Shown one piece after another: positions 39,885-49,739 of a stretch of DNA of 64,000 nt. Under the pieces are notes generated by a model. That model was given only the letters and a program-made list of their open reading frames with translations, was not told where the DNA came from and did no database searches. Within the stretch, counting starts at the first letter, position 1. The number at the start of each line of letters is the position of its first letter. Location: contig JAXLQK010000014.1 of the NCBI GenBank assembly GCA_046331665.1, positions 1-64,000 on the forward strand, read 5' to 3'. The position numbers and the translations under genes were made by a program. Origin of the DNA: CAWBAT01 sp046331665. GTDB lineage: Bacteria; Acidobacteriota; Terriglobia; Versatilivoradales; Versatilivoraceae.

Positions 39885-41236
39885 TTGGATTCTCCCTCCT
39901 TGGTCAAGACAACTTGCGTTCGATTGGTCGGCTGGAAGTATTTCTTGACGATCTCCTGGATCTGGCTGGCCGTGATTTGATCATAGATGGCGTAGACGCG
40001 GTTGACGGAGTCCGGGTCTCCCGTCATGGCAAAGTAATTGGACAGGACCCGGGCTACGGCATCGGGGTTATCCAGCCCCATGGCAAAACTATATTTCAGA
40101 TGAGACTTCACGGCGGCAAGCCTCTCCGCGCTGATCGGCTTGGATTCAGCCTCTTTGATGGCGCTGTCAATGAACTGGCGGACTTTTTCCAGATTCTTGG
40201 GATCCTTCACCCGGGCCAAAATGAGAAATAATCCAGGATCGCGCGAGTCCTGTTGCCCGCCAAACAGAGATTCAACGAGCTGATCCTCGATCACCAGTTG
40301 ACGGTAGAGATCGGAATTCTGCGAAAAATAAAGCTGGGAGAAAAGATCCATGGCGGGCATTTCAAACGAGGTGTCACTGAAGGCGGGCCCGTGATATCCA
40401 ATGGCCAGCAAGGGAAGCGTCTCCGATTTCCAGGATACAGCAACCTTCTTCTCTTCCGTTTGCGGCGGTTCCGGGGGAATCACGCCTTGATAATTCCCTT
40501 GCTTCCATCCCCCGTAATATTTTTTGGCCAGCCCCACGACCTGCTCTTTCTTGACATCACCCACCACAATCAGTGCGCAATTCTCAGGCCGATACCATCG
40601 CTCAAAAAACTGCAGGCTGTAATCAAATTGGTTGGGCATATCCATGATGTCCTTCAGGAAGCCAATGGTGGTGTGCTTGTAGGGATGCGCGACATAAGCG
40701 GTATCCTGCATTTTTTCGAAGAGAATCTCCATTGGGCTGGAAAAACTTTTATTGTACTCTCCCAAAATTGCACCGGCCTCGGTCTTGAAATCCTGTTCGG
40801 AATATTTCAGATTCATGAATCGATCCGATTCCAGTTGCATGATGGTTTCCAGCGAACTGGAGCTCGCCAGGATGTGGTACACCGTCATATCGTTGTCGGT
40901 GAAGGCGTTGTGATCCGCACCCACCGCTTTCAGGACGTCGTTGTAGGTTTGCTTGGGGTACTTCTCAGTGCCGCGGAACATCATGTGTTCGAAGAAGTGG
41001 GCAAACCCGGAGTGGCCGGGTTCGACTTCATTTCTGGATCCCACTCGCACCACGGTGTAGAAGGACACGATGCCGGGGCTGTCAAATGGCACGGTGTAAA
41101 CTTTGAGGCCATTCTCAAGCACTGCCCGGTTCGTGGGGTAATTGAACACCGGGTTGTCCTTGGCAAGAGTCCCGCCCCCGATCCACAGCAGGGTCAAAAG
41201 GGCGCACCGGGTTGTGTTCCATAGAAACTTGTTCAT
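39881..41236 (-). CDS. M16-family zinc metallopeptidase, catalytic subunit
   Basis: Periplasmic M16B peptidase of 451 residues. Signal peptide FLWNTTRCALLTLLWIGGG, then the inverted zinc motif in GFAHFFEHMMFRGTEKYP (HxxEH) with the distal Glu in the AILGEYNKS region. The longer frame to 41287 is rejected because AGGAGG lies right before the ATG at 41236 and gives a clean signal peptide. It is followed by the non-catalytic subunit with an ATGA overlap, so equal expression is expected. Confidence 0.94.
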   Translation of the reverse strand: MNKFLWNTTRCALLTLLWIGGGTLAKDNPVFNYPTNRAVLENGLKVYTVPFDSPGIVSFYTVVRVGSRNEVEPGHSGFAHFFEHMMFRGTEKYPKQTYNDVLKAVGADHNAFTDNDMTVYHILASSSSLETIMQLESDRFMNLKYSEQDFKTEAGAILGEYNKSFSSPMEILFEKMQDTAYVAHPYKHTTIGFLKDIMDMPNQFDYSLQFFERWYRPENCALIVVGDVKKEQVVGLAKKYYGGWKQGNYQGVIPPEPPQTEEKKVAVSWKSETLPLLAIGYHGPAFSDTSFEMPAMDLFSQLYFSQNSDLYRQLVIEDQLVESLFGGQQDSRDPGLFLILARVKDPKNLEKVRQFIDSAIKEAESKPISAERLAAVKSHLKYSFAMGLDNPDAVARVLSNYFAMTGDPDSVNRVYAIYDQITASQIQEIVKKYFQPTNRTQVVLTKEGESK

Positions 41237-41359
41237 TTGTCCTCCTGGTTCCGGAAGTGTGACGGAAAATCCCACCCAGTCAGGCACCTCCCTACCGCCT
41301 GCACAGGCATTGCTGCCGTTCCTGCCATTATAGTGGATGCCATGGATTTTCTGATGGTC

Positions 41360-42364
41360 TTAGTTTACCAGATGCTGCATCACGGCTTCGGTGAATTGCG
41401 AGGTGGTGGTCGACCCACCGATATCCGGAGTCAGATGGACGCCGCGCGCATAAACCTTTTCAATAGCCGCTTGAATCCGGTTGGCCTTTTCCGACTCTCC
41501 CAGGTGGGTGAACATCAGAACGGCGGAAAGCATCATGGCGGTTGGATTGGCCATGCCTTTGCCGGCGATTTTCGGAGCGCTCCCATGCACCGGCTCAAAA
41601 ATCGCGCATTCGTCTCCCAGATTGGCTCCGGGAACCAACCCCAAGCCCCCGACGAGTCCCGCGCCCAGATCACTCATGATATCGCCGTAGAGGTTTTCCA
41701 GGAGCATCACATCAAACTGGCGCGGGTTGAGCACCATCTGCATGCAGGCATTATCGACGATCAGTTCGTCATAATAAATTTCCGGGAAATCCTGCGCTAT
41801 CGCGCGCACACACTTCAAAAACAGGCCATCACTCAGCTTCATGATGTTTGCCTTATGGATTGCCGTCACTTTCTTGCGGCGATGTCGTCGGGCATATTCA
41901 AAGGCAAAACGGGCGATGCGAGTGGAAGCTTCAGCGGTAATGATCTTCAGGCTCTCCACCACTCCCGGAACCACCTCGTGTTCCAGTCCCGCATACAAAT
42001 CCTCTGTGTTCTCTCGAACCACCAGAATGTCAATATTGTCAAAAGGGGTTTTCACTCCGGGCATGTTTCGGATCGGCCTGAAATTCGCATAGAGTTGAAA
42101 CATCTTGCGCAGGGCCACATTGATACTGGGAAACCCCTCTCCGATCGGTGTGGTAATGGGGCCCTTGATCGCCACTTTGTTCCGTCGTATTGACTCCAGA
42201 AGATCATCCGGCAGATATTTTCCATATTTCTGATAAGCCATCTCGCCCGCTTCGAAGACTTCCCATCGCGCATCGATTCCCGCGGCCTCCACCACCTCTT
42301 GCATGGCTTTCGCCACCTCAGGACCGATACCGTCGCCAGGGATTAAGGTAATCGTATGTTGCAT
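41360..42364 (-). CDS. Isocitrate/isopropylmalate dehydrogenase family, likely NAD-dependent isocitrate dehydrogenase
   Basis: A 334-residue beta-decarboxylating dehydrogenase. MQHTITLIPGDGIGPEV, PITTPIGEGFPSINVALRKMFQLYANFRP and VVRENTEDLYAGLEHEV are those of the short NAD-type isocitrate dehydrogenases. Metal ligand Asp residues are in GDIMSDLGAGLVGGLGLVPGAN, and the coenzyme region is EPVHGSAPKIAGKGMANP. It probably oxidises isocitrate in the TCA cycle; homoisocitrate or isopropylmalate activity cannot be excluded by eye. Stands alone. Confidence 0.88.
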   Translation of the reverse strand: MQHTITLIPGDGIGPEVAKAMQEVVEAAGIDARWEVFEAGEMAYQKYGKYLPDDLLESIRRNKVAIKGPITTPIGEGFPSINVALRKMFQLYANFRPIRNMPGVKTPFDNIDILVVRENTEDLYAGLEHEVVPGVVESLKIITAEASTRIARFAFEYARRHRRKKVTAIHKANIMKLSDGLFLKCVRAIAQDFPEIYYDELIVDNACMQMVLNPRQFDVMLLENLYGDIMSDLGAGLVGGLGLVPGANLGDECAIFEPVHGSAPKIAGKGMANPTAMMLSAVLMFTHLGESEKANRIQAAIEKVYARGVHLTPDIGGSTTTSQFTEAVMQHLVN

Positions 42365-42532
42365 GGTTCCTCGCCGCTTCCATTATATTTCCTTCTTAAC
42401 GATTCCATTGCATAAAACGTCAGGATGGAACCGGTCCTGTGCTTGCTTCCTCTGGGGAAATCCATTAGTCTTGTAAAAGGTTGTAGATCAATTGCTTGAC
42501 ATCTTGGCCGCACCTCCGTTTAGAAGAATGAC

Positions 42533-43627
42533 ATGCCTTTTCTTGCGTTGATTTTCCTGATCCTCATCCTCGGGTTCAGCCCCGGTCCAGCCGTCGCCCA
42601 GACCGATCCCCTGGCGGACTACTCGAGCACTCCCTTGCGAGTCAATGTGGACGTCGTTAATCTGGCTTTTCACGTGTTTGACAAAAACCAGCGGCAGGTG
42701 GAAGACCTGCAAAAGGGTGATCTTATTCTTTACGAAGACGGAGTCCAACAAGAGATTTCACTCTTTGGCGCCGAAAGCAGCCCGCTCTCTATTATTGTCT
42801 TGCTGGACGTCAGCGAAAGTCTGGCCCCATTTTCCAAGCAAATGAAACAGTGAAATCGCCTGATCCCCAGACTTATTGAGCAGGGAGATGAAGTAGCCTT
42901 GATTGCGTTTTCCGACACGCCTACGCTCTTATTGGACTTTACGGAGGACAAAAATAGGCTTGGCATGGCGCTCGAACAGACCCTGCTTTCTGCTAAGGAA
43001 TCCGCTTCGGCAAGTGATGCCATTTATTTCGAAGGCTCCACCAATATCAATGACTCGGTTTTTCTGGCCTCGAAGAAGCTGGAAACGGCAGGATACGAGA
43101 GACGCCGCGTCATCGTCCTGGTCTCAGACGGTATGGGGAATCGCGGCGAAAGCATCCGCGCCAGTGAGGAATTGAAATTTTCAGGGGCTGCCCTGCTGAA
43201 TATTGGCGTGGGATTGACGTCAAAGTTTCATCGCGGTTCGATGCTCATGCACCGTTGGATCAAAGAAAGCGGCGGAGCCATGGTGTTGTACTCCCGCGAG
43301 GCGGAAATGCACGACAACTTGCAAACCGCCTTTCAAAGAATACGTTCCCGCTACGGAATTGCCTATTCCCCTTCGAACCGGAAAAAGGATGGAATGTATC
43401 GCAGAGTCCGTTTGGAAATTGCGCGGAACTCCCCTTATGCTCTCAGAAACCTGACGATTCGCGGGTCTCACGGGTATTTTGCTCCGCTCGATATTTCCCG
43501 GCCTTCGAACGGGAATGCCCTGTTCAACGTGAGCAAGATGGGAGAACCCCGAACTTTTGAACCGAAGGATTTCGCCCATCCCGTCATTGGCGAAAGCAGC
43601 GTCGAAACCTTATTTGGAAATCACTGA
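42533..43627 (+). CDS. Secreted VWFA-related Acidobacterial-type protein with an in-frame TGA
   Basis: About 364 codons. Signal peptide LALIFLILILGFSPGPAVAQ; then the characteristic start LRVNVDVVNLAFHVFDKNQRQVEDLQKGDLILYEDGVQQEI and a von Willebrand A core: IIVLLDVSES (metal site start), VALIAFSDTPTLLLDF, RRVIVLVSDGMGNRGES. The pattern fits the acidobacterial VWFA family. One TGA at 42851-42853 interrupts the frame right after SKQMKQ, but the same frame continues on both sides. A sequence error or nonsense mutation is likely. Confidence 0.82.
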
Positions 43628-43674
43628 CTCAAAGACAGACACAAGCCTGCCGCACCGCCATGCTGGGAGGAACA

Positions 43675-44067
43675 ATGTCCAAGTATGAACCCCCTGGTTT
43701 TGCCAAAGCCCAGTCGCAAGCCGAGCGCTATGCCGGCGACAAAAGGCGCTCCAATCAACTGCTCGGCGAGATGCTGCAAAAGGCGGTCAAGCACCGGGGC
43801 CAGATCAAGGGGATGTGGACAGACCTCATGGCTCTCTACCGGATGCTTAGGGCCTGGACCAAAGGGGACTACCGGGCCATTCCCTGGAAATCCATTGTGC
43901 TGGCCCTGGCCGCCATCCTTTATTTTGTGAACCCCTTCGATCTTGCTCCTGATTTCCTTCCCGTGGTTGAGTATCTTGACGATGCGGTCGTCCTGGGATT
44001 TGTGATGAATTCCTTATTGATGTCGCCAAGTTTCTGCAGTGGGAACGGGAAGCCGGGATTCGCTAGC
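43675..44067 (+). CDS. DUF1232 (YkvA-like) membrane protein, frameshifted near its end
   Basis: About 130 residues. Soluble N-terminus, then the DUF1232 core YRAIPWKSIVLALAAILYFVNPFDLAPDFLPVVEYLDDAVVLGFV with one membrane-like helix. Past about 44010 the expected ending (FLIDVAKFLQWEREAGIR, TAG at 44065) is in another frame, so one indel is present. GGAGG precedes the ATG at 43675. Role of the family unknown. Confidence 0.85.
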
Positions 44068-44170
44068 GCTTCCCCGCCCCTCTTTTTCTCCATTACCGTC
44101 CTCCCCTGACCCGACTCGTTGCGATCCGGATATCGGCGGGTTGTTCTGGATAACCTGAAAAACGAAAACT

Positions 44171-44474
44171 TGGGGTCAGATCTCTCAACATTAGATAAAA
44201 GCGATTCAGCTTGTTGAAGCCGTGGGGCCAAACCTTCGTCCTTGTGACACCAGCGCTCGAACCGTCGCAGTACCCTGCTCAACGCCCCGTGGTCTATTTC
44301 CACACTCGATCCCAACTCTTTCAGTCCCATCACTCCCTGGTGCCGCCGTAGATACAGAATCAGATCCCGCCCCCACTCTCCCCGCCAATCCCGGAATTGT
44401 TCCCAACGCTCATAGCCTCGTATGGTGATGTGATACTTTGTCCCTGGTCAGATCATTCGCAACGGTCTTGCCAT
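44171..44474 (-). pseudogene. Internally deleted REP-associated tyrosine transposase (RAYT) relic
   Basis: From ATG 44474 the minus strand reads MARPLRMI, a stop, then PGTKYHITIRGYERWEQFRD, which is the N-terminus of RAYT/Y1 transposases. It then jumps to LYLRRHQGVMGLKELGSSVEIDHGALSRVLRRFERW, the C-terminal helix-turn-helix part of the same family. The catalytic middle (HUH and Tyr) is missing. A stop in the start region and the deletion make it non-functional. Confidence 0.7.
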
Positions 44475-44539
44475 GGCGTTTACCCTATCTCACGGTACCC
44501 ATCGTGTGAAGTTAAATCTAATGTCGAGATCTGACCCCA
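44171..44539. mobile_element. TIR-bounded non-autonomous element (MITE-like) derived from a REP-associated transposase
   Basis: A 369-base unit with terminal inverted repeats: left TGGGGTCAGATCTCTCAACA... at 44171-44196, right arm at 44516-44539 whose reverse complement begins TGGGGTCAGATCTCGACA. About 22 of 25 positions match. Inside is a transposase relic on the minus strand. It sits between the DUF1232 gene and the TylF-type methyltransferase. Confidence 0.75.
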
Positions 44540-44649
44540 TCTTTTCTCTTTGATGCGCCTCTTCACCTTTTCTATAAGGGTTTTGCAGCAGAATCTATTG
44601 TTGAGCTATGACCCCTTTCTTGCCCAACTTGCCCGTAAGCACGATTTCC

Positions 44650-45543
44650 TTACGAGAGTTTCTTTTGCCAGTATACAGCGCCTTCGATATGCGTCATTTC
44701 TCCTGTTATCCCACGTTTATTGCGGTAATCATCGACCGCCTTAGCGCAAGCTGGTATTATATCGTAGTCATCAATGATCACGTATCCACCGGAGGAAAGT
44801 TTCGGATATAGTGCCTCGAAGACTTGTATGGTCGATTCGTACATATCGGCGTCTATGCGGAGGACTGCGAGTTTTGAGACTGGACCTGGCAGTGTATCCT
44901 TGAACCAACCTTTTAAGAAGCGGACCTGATTATCCAAGAGGCCAAACCTGCGGAAATTCTGTTCTACGATTTCCTTGGACACCTTGAGGACTTCGTATCC
45001 TCCATAATTTGCTCCAGTATCTGCGGGAAAGTCTTTTGTATTCGCTGGCGGCAATCCTTCAAAGGAATCGGCTACCCAGACAGTTCGATCCGTGACATTT
45101 TGGACTTTTAGGATTGCTCGCATGAAAATGGTTGCTCCACCACGCCACGCGCCAGCCTCGATGAAATCCCCGGGAACACCTCTTGCAAGTGCGTCCTCCA
45201 TGCATGTCTGTATGTTGTCGAGCCTTTTGAGACCGATCATGGTGAGTGCGCGAATCGGCCAGATTGCGCCGTCCTGCTTTGCTCGACGGCTCTCGAATGA
45301 ATTTTCATAGATGACATCAGTAAGACTTAGCTTCATCAGATCCAGATACAGCTCCTTCGGGTTTGAACCGCTGTAAGGGTAAGTGACGGCGCCATCTGAG
45401 TTCCATGTGACATGGAATTTGTCGTGATAGCGGCGAACTACTTCCTCTTCAGGGATCCGGCCACGTCCGACCTGGAACGCTCCAACCATCACAATGAGAA
45501 ACATGGATCCAACAATCGAAAGGTTGATTATCTTTGACCGCAT
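44650..45543 (-). CDS. TylF/MycF-type sugar or macrolide O-methyltransferase with an N-terminal membrane helix
   Basis: A 297-residue SAM-dependent methyltransferase. A hydrophobic N-terminus (IINLSIVGSMFLIVMVGAFQV) looks like a signal anchor. The core is the TylF family: DFIEAGAWRGGATIFMRAIL (SAM loop), VWVADSFEGLPP, LRIDADMYESTIQVFEALYPKLSSGGYVIIDDY (metal/catalytic Asp). Relatives methylate sugar hydroxyls in antibiotics and surface glycans. It is AT-richer than its neighbours and lies between transposon-type repeats, so acquisition is likely. No glycan cluster is around it. Confidence 0.87.
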   Translation of the reverse strand: MRSKIINLSIVGSMFLIVMVGAFQVGRGRIPEEEVVRRYHDKFHVTWNSDGAVTYPYSGSNPKELYLDLMKLSLTDVIYENSFESRRAKQDGAIWPIRALTMIGLKRLDNIQTCMEDALARGVPGDFIEAGAWRGGATIFMRAILKVQNVTDRTVWVADSFEGLPPANTKDFPADTGANYGGYEVLKVSKEIVEQNFRRFGLLDNQVRFLKGWFKDTLPGPVSKLAVLRIDADMYESTIQVFEALYPKLSSGGYVIIDDYDIIPACAKAVDDYRNKRGITGEMTHIEGAVYWQKKLS

Positions 45544-45904
45544 TTCCTCTCCTTCGCCTCACACAAACAGGTCTAAGAATGGAATTTCGGCAGATCTTCG
45601 GATCGGCCGGGAATTAATCAAGAATCGCAATTCGCACTCTAGAGCGCGTCTCAACTGGAGACCATTCTCCGAGTAGAACGAATTCCTCACTTGCAACATG
45701 AGCTGATTTCTTCACACTCAATTAAGCCATCTTAGATTGTATATCGGGCGTATTTTATCAATGCATTATCCATCCATATCAGTTTTATTGAGGGCACCTT
45801 TAATCGAACGGCATGAATAGTCGAAGTGTTCGAGTGTGAAAGGTGTTTTGAAGTCGTTCAAGTGGCTGACGAATGCAAGGATGAGAAAAAAAGGAGGAAT
45901 CAGG
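45544..45904. other. AT-rich intergenic region
   Basis: About 360 AT-rich bases upstream of the TylF-type gene. It would hold its promoter. I see no other feature. Confidence 0.4.
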
Positions 45905-46239
45905 GTCAGCCCTTAAATATTTACTAATGATTTTGAATCGTGACGGCTGTGATTTAGAGTGGGGCCCTGCAGGAGCGCAGTGGCCCGCGGGTACTGGGTC
46001 AAGAGGTCAGTAATTTCAGCGGCAGAGGAAGCCAGATGGGAGCGGGCACTGCTCGCCAAGACGCTGGTGGAACAGGCAGGGCTTACCACCGGAGGCAGTT
46101 CGGTGATGGGTAGAAGATGCGGGTGCGGCGGTGTGCATTCAATTGCGGAGGCCGTACTTGGGGCGCCGCCGCAGAATGCCCACCTCAAAGGTCAAGTCCG
46201 CGAGATCGCTTCATGGCTAAATTTACTTTAAGGGCTGAC
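45905..46239. repeat. Inverted-repeat-bounded element remnant
   Basis: GTCAGCCCTTAAA at 45905 pairs with TTTAAGGGCTGAC ending at 46239. The 13-base arms enclose about 310 bases with a possible but unrecognised reading frame. A third copy of the same end, GTCAGCCCTTAAAATATTT, occurs at 46532. It looks like debris of a small mobile element. Confidence 0.6.
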
Positions 46240-46531
46240 TTTCACTTCGACCTCCTCACTACGCGCTTCACGTTCCCGTAGGGGACAAAGATGAGCAGCC
46301 GTGGGTGAGCGTGCAACGCGCAGCGAAACCCATGGTAAGTGCTGAGCCCAATATCCAACTGGAGGGGTTGAGGGCGTGGGTACCGTTCAGTTCGACCTCC
46401 AGGTCGGATGTAACTGGCGTGAATTTCCCCCGGGTAGCGCTGACGCGCAACCTGGGGCTACGCACCAATTTCTTCGGGGATTTCCTGTGAACAATCGACC
46501 TTTGGCGCGACCAGCCTATTAGAAAGTTAGG

Positions 46532-46562
46532 GTCAGCCCTTAAAATATTTAATAACGATTTT
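46532..46562. repeat. Third copy of the GTCAGCCCTTAAA element end
   Basis: About 28 of 31 bases match the left end at 45905-45935, allowing one gap. It faces the same way, so 46230-46541 is also bounded by inverted copies. Possibly a second nested element. Confidence 0.5.
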
Positions 46563-47062
46563 ACCAGACGGCATGAGTCACTCATTGAAAGGCATTGCCA
46601 ATTAATGAAACTCTTCCCTGAATAATGAGTGCTTTGGCAAGCTCTTCGGTGTTCGACCCGTTGAGGAGCCTGCGATCCAAATCAATCTCAGTTTCAGGAC
46701 AACCGGGCTACATTGGGTTTCGTGGCGATGAGGAGCCTGATTTCTTACACAGATTCATGAGAGAAAGTGTACACCAGTTGACGGTCCCGAAATTCTTAAC
46801 CAGGGTCAGTGTGACTTTGCAGCTCGATGCCTGCTGACCGAAGCCAGCTGGAAACCTAAGGTCACCCATTCTCGCCTATTATCCCAAAAGGCTAGCCCAC
46901 TCCTGCTCCCTGCTATCCCGCGCCATGGTCACGTTCCTGCAAGGTCAATGGCCGGGCGTTTTTTTCCCAGCGTTTTGATTTTAAAAGAAATAGAAGCAGG
47001 CTATAGAAGGGAGCAACATTTTGAACGTCAGCAAGTGAAAACGATCTCTCAGGAGCTACGCA
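46563..47062. other. Intergenic region
   Basis: About 500 bases before the SDR gene. I see only short frames without family resemblance and no RNA gene. Confidence 0.4.
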
Positions 47063-47829
47063 ATGAAACTGAAAGACAAGATCGCCCTGGTCACCGGCAG
47101 CAGCACCGGCATTGGTCAAGGAATTGCAACGCGGTTCGCCAAAGAAGGGGCAGACGTCGTCATCAATTACAATCGTACGCCAGCGGGTGCCGAGGAGACC
47201 CTGCGCGAGGTGGAAGCCGCCGGCCGCAAAGGACTCATCGTGCAGGCGAATTTGGCCAACGTCTCCGAGATCCGGGCTCTCTTCGATAAAGCCATTGACC
47301 AATTCGGAAGAGTGGATATTGCCCTCGTCAACAACGCGGGCATTGAAATCAACGCTCCGTTTTGGGAAGTCACCGAGGGAGACTATGCGACAAGGTGGTC
47401 GATCTCAATTTAAAGGCTGTCTTTTTTGGAACTCCAGTTCATGGTTCAGCACTTGATGAAGACCAAGCGGCGCGGCAAAATCGTAAATATCAGCTCGGTG
47501 CATGAAGATCTGGCCTTCCCCAACTCGCTGCCTACCGTTGCGCCAAAGGCGGCGTTCGCATGCTGACCCGCAATCTGGCCGTGGAGCTGGTCCACTGGGG
47601 ATTAACATCAATAATATCGCCCCGGGAGCCATTGAAACTCCCATTAATTCCGCTCCTGTTAAACAACCTCAAAAAACTGAATTCGCTCTTGCACCGCATT
47701 CCCCTCGGCTATATCGCCAAACCCAAAGACGTGGCCGGAGTCGCCGTGTTTCTCGCTGACGAGGCCAACTACGTTACCGGTTCGACCTATTTCGTAGATG
47801 GAGCGGTGAGTTTGTTTTGGCGGAGGTAG
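47063..47829 (+). pseudogene. SDR-family oxidoreductase (glucose-1-dehydrogenase-like), broken by indels
   Basis: About 258 codons. LKDKIALVTGSSTGIGQGIATRFAKEGADVVINYNR (NADP-type loop), then IALVNNAGIEINAPFWEVTEGDY in frame one to about 47390. The next frames carry LMKTKRRGKIVNISSVHEDLAFP, YRCAKGGVRMLTRNLAVEL (catalytic Tyr and Lys) and YIAKPKDVAGVAVFLADEANYVTGSTYFVDGAVSLF to TAG at 47827. Breaks near 47390, 47425, 47520 and 47600. Substrate unknown. Confidence 0.8.
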
Positions 47830-47945
47830 CGTAAAGCGCTCAGCGGGGCGCGGGATTGGCAGGCTCTCTTTAAAAACAGGTGAGATGGCCGAGCCTTGGA
47901 GTTGCTCTACCGGGGGCTCTGGGGCTGGCGCCAAATTCGACAAAG

Positions 47946-49516
47946 TCAATACGGCAGGCACTGGAGACCAGAGAGTGCTTTTGAATTTGGTTTCGTTCTT
48001 GCAAGGATGATCGAGCGGTAGTGCGCTCCCGGCTTTCATCGCGCGCCATGGCGGAGACAATGATCAGCTCGGCCACGGTAATCAGATTGCGTAATTCACA
48101 AGCGGTCCGGTTGGCCGTGGATTTCATGAGATGAGATCCCAAATGCATCAGGTGTCGCAACGCCTCTCTTAGTTCTCTGCCATCCCGGAGAATCCCCACT
48201 TTTTCCCACATTAGCCGTTGCACCGAAGTGCGGATTTCCTTGAGTCGAGACTGGTCCGGCCCATTGCCGTCCCACTCCGTTTGCAGCGGAGGCGCAGTGA
48301 CCCCTTGATCGGTAAACGGGTCCTGTGTGGCCGCACGACCCGCACGAGCGCCGTATACCAAGCCTTCCAGCAGCGAATTACTCGCCAACCGGTTTGCCCC
48401 GTGCACTCCCGTGCACGCCACCTCCCCGGCCGCATACAGATTCACGAGCGACGTTCTCCCGTCCAAGTCCGTTCGCACGCCTCCCATGAGATAGTGGGCC
48501 GCGGGATGCGTGGGGATCATATCAACGGTGATATCGATGTTGTAATTCATGCAAGTCGCATAGACTTTCGGGAACCGCTTTTTGATGAGGGCGGCATCGA
48601 GGTGGGTCAAATCCAGATAGGCAAAATTACTATGGGTCTTCTTCATCTCGGCGGTGATCGCGCGGGAGACCACATCGCGGGGGGCTAAATCTCCCAATTC
48701 ATGGTATTGGCGCATGAAGCGGTCGCAATCTATGTTTCGCAGGCATCCGCCTTCGCCCCGGATCGCCTCAGTCAACAGGAAGCGGGGGGCTCCGGAAAGG
48801 AAGAGCGCCGTGGGATGAAACTGGAAGAACTCCATGTCGGACATCTGCGCCCCGGCTCGATGGGCCATGGCCAGGCCATCGCCCGTCGCCAGGTCGGGGT
48901 TCGTTGTTTCAGAGTACACTTGCCCGGCCCCACCCGAGGAAAGAATGGTCCGCTTGGCTAGAATCCTTTTCACCCGTCGATCCTGCTCATCCAGGAAATA
49001 AACGCCGAGCACCCTGCCGTCCTCCACGATCAGGTCAAGGGTGAAGCAATGGGATTTCAAAAGAATATTGGGGCTGGACGAAGCACGCTTCAACAGCACT
49101 CGAATGATTTCGTGTCCGGTGGAGTCGCCATGCGCGTGCAGCACCCGTGAACGGCTGTGGGCAGCCTCTTTCGAGAAAGACAAATGCGTCCCTTCGCGAT
49201 CGAAGGCCGTTCCCCAATCGATGAGCTCGGTGATATAGAGGATCCCTTCTTCCACCAGCACCTTGACTGCATCCGGGAAGCACAAACCGTCCCCGGCGCG
49301 GAGAGTGTCTTCAAAATGAAGACTGACTTCATCCTCATCGCTTAATGCCACCGCAATCCCGCCCTGTGCGTACTGAGTATTGGATTCATCCGGGAAGTCC
49401 TTGGTCAGCACAATCACCTTCCCGGCGGCGCTGGCTTCAATGGCAGCACGGAGTCCGGCAATCCCGCTCCCGATAATCAGAAAATCAGTTTCCAGAATCT
49501 CTGCGTTAGGATTCAT
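47946..49516 (-). CDS. nadB: L-aspartate oxidase (one frame slip near the C-terminus)
   Basis: FAD enzyme of NAD synthesis, L-aspartate to iminoaspartate. FLIIGSGIAGLRAAIEASAAGKVIVLTKD (FAD), SNTQYAQGGIAVAL, HAHGDSTGHEI and the HPAAHYLMGGVRTDLDGRTS region are all typical. After ARDESR the expected GAHYRS is in another frame, so one indel occurs near 48025; the corrected protein ends at TGA 47946, the uncorrected one at 47870. I take the ATG at 49516 because GGAG lies just before it. No nadA or nadC in the window. Confidence 0.93.
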
Positions 49517-49574
49517 GCGGCTCCGATCTGATTCTTCCACTGTATCGATATCTCATCTAAACCTTACTTTACAG

Positions 49575-49620
49575 TTGTTCAGGGGCTTCTGGCAACTTTG
49601 TTCAATGATTTAATGAACAA
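49575..49620. promoter_or_regulatory. Repeated TTGTTCA motif, possible operator
   Basis: TTGTTCA occurs at 49575-49581 and at 49598-49604, and its reverse complement TGAACAA at 49614-49620, giving a perfect seven-base inverted repeat with a nine-base spacer. It lies between divergent nadB and aroB. A dimeric regulator could bind there; the regulator is unknown. Confidence 0.4.
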
Positions 49621-49739
49621 CGGCTGAGGGCGGGCCTTTTTTGAAACCGGCCTTTTCATTCCATGGTATAGTGGGGCGCCCGTGAAGAGCATCGACTTCG
49701 GAATGGGCTCCTGATCAGACGCTTGATCGATGGGATGCG

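Noticed and set aside
46268..46585. Minus-strand frame of 105 codons in the inverted-repeat debris
   Set aside because: No recognisable motifs; overlaps the repeat ends on both sides.
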